Below are positions 63,487 through 64,000 of a stretch of DNA of 64,000 bases, piece after piece. The stretch is from Cylindrospermum sp. FACHB-282 (GTDB taxonomy: Bacteria > Cyanobacteriota > Cyanobacteriia > Cyanobacteriales > Nostocaceae). Numbering within the stretch: the stretch's first letter is position 1; the number at the start of each line of letters is the position of its first letter. Location: assembly GCF_014697195.1 (NCBI RefSeq), contig NZ_JACJRJ010000004.1:62001-126000 (forward strand). Reading direction: 5' to 3'. The notes under the pieces were generated by a model. It was not told the origin of the DNA, searched no databases, and was given only the letters and a program-made list of their open reading frames with translations. The position numbers and the translations under genes were made by a program.

Positions 63487-64000
63487 TTAAGGTACTGGAT
63501 TAGGATAACGAGTATGAATAGCATCTATTTCTGCTAAAATTTCTTTATCTAAAACCACATTCACACCGTTGATATTTTCTTGTAATTGTGCCAAACTTGT
63601 CGCTCCAATAATTGTACTTTTCACAAACCAACGACTTTTGACAAATGCGATCGCTAATTGGGCAGGTTTGAGATTATATTTTTTAGCAACTTTTACATAA
63701 GCCGCTACAGCTTCCTGAACATTAGGTTTTAAATAGCGTTGTCCAAAGCCCGGAAACAAAGATATTCTGGTATTTTCTAATTCTTGATTTTCTATGTATT
63801 TACCAGTCAAAAAACCAAAACCAAGAGGACTGTAAGCTAATAAGCCAACATTTGTATAGCGAGAAACTTCTGATAAAGCTGAATCAAAGTTGCGGTTGAG
63901 TAAATTGTAAGCATTTTGAGTCGTCACAACTTTAGGTAATCCCAGTTCATTCGCAATGCGAATAAACTCACTCACCCCCCAAGGCGTTTCATTACTCAAA
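63487..64000 (-). CDS. Aldo/keto reductase, start beyond the window
   Basis: C-terminal 170 or more residues of an NADPH-dependent aldo/keto reductase. Seen: PKVVTTQNAYNLLNRNFDSA, GLLAYSPLGFGFLTGKY, LKPAQLAIAFVKSRWFVKST and IIGATSLAQLQENING (NADP-phosphate and adenine contact). The catalytic Tyr/Lys/His part lies outside the window. The ORF is open at the end of the sequence. Confidence 0.9.
   Translation of the reverse strand, partial: LSNETPWGVSEFIRIANELGLPKVVTTQNAYNLLNRNFDSALSEVSRYTNVGLLAYSPLGFGFLTGKYIENQELENTRISLFPGFGQRYLKPNVQEAVAAYVKVAKKYNLKPAQLAIAFVKSRWFVKSTIIGATSLAQLQENINGVNVVLDKEILAEIDAIHTRYPNPVP

Overview
This window looks like chromosomal DNA of a filamentous, Nostoc/Anabaena-type cyanobacterium. 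It is AT-rich and carries many HIP1 octamers (GCGATCGC). It has the bicarbonate transporter pair sbtA/sbtB, XisH/XisI proteins, a PEP-CTERM protein and a DUF4168 protein. Intergenic DNA is full of short tandem CTTTGCG-type repeats, small palindromes and MITE-like elements. I see no rRNA, no CRISPR array and no intact transposase. One tRNA gene, tRNA-Arg(CCG), is present.

Layout. 0-6.3 kb: a glycosyltransferase, a small gene behind a cyanobacterial LexA-type box, a PEP-CTERM protein, an MscS-type channel and S-adenosylhomocysteine hydrolase with a clear terminator. 6.3-10 kb is an accessory patch: an intact xisH/xisI pair, a decayed second copy, a Phd antitoxin with a destroyed PIN toxin, an HNH nuclease operon and a Phd/ParD antitoxin operon behind an 18-bp perfect palindrome. 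10-17 kb: a GAF histidine kinase, a DAHP-synthase gene ghost, a J-domain/pentapeptide-repeat protein and three redox or sugar-nucleotide type enzymes. 17-22.5 kb: a complete urease cluster on the minus strand in the order ureA-B-G-D-E-F-C, with mobile elements between its genes. 22.7-24 kb: sbtA-sbtB. 24.4-31.4 kb: a VapBC-type pair, a YqhD-like alcohol dehydrogenase, a TetR-tautomerase-thioesterase-GST group with a shared operator motif, a PhyH dioxygenase and trmFO. 31.5-39.9 kb: an M23 peptidase, the tRNA, a DUF58/SpoIIM/RDD membrane cluster, a 2H phosphoesterase and holA. 40.6-47.6 kb: a TerB-like protein, a secreted methyltransferase, a metallophosphoesterase, a DUF89 phosphatase and a methyltransferase-GST-DUF442 operon. 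48.5-51.2 kb is a defence-like patch: an ApeA-like HEPN protein lacking its C-terminal motif, then a RelE/ParE-type toxin-antitoxin operon flanked by two copies of a broken HAD gene.

51.2-62.4 kb reads as an organosulfur or xenobiotic assimilation island: ferredoxin plus fumarate-reductase-like flavoprotein, GST, methyltransferase, HAD phosphatase, a frameshifted ABC exporter, an amidohydrolase fused in frame to a sulfonate-type periplasmic binding protein, and an NtaA/DszA-type flavin monooxygenase. An IS630-type transposase remnant lies inside it. The ABC permease and ATPase for uptake and a flavin reductase are not in the window. The window ends inside an aldo/keto reductase.

The most notable observations are the amidohydrolase-binding-protein fusion, the 33-bp palindromic element that now encodes the C-terminus of UreD, the ABC exporter frameshifted by a short dispersed repeat, the truncated ApeA-like gene, the toxin-antitoxin pair between duplicated HAD remnants, and the LexA box. 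All family calls come from reading the sequence; no database search was run.
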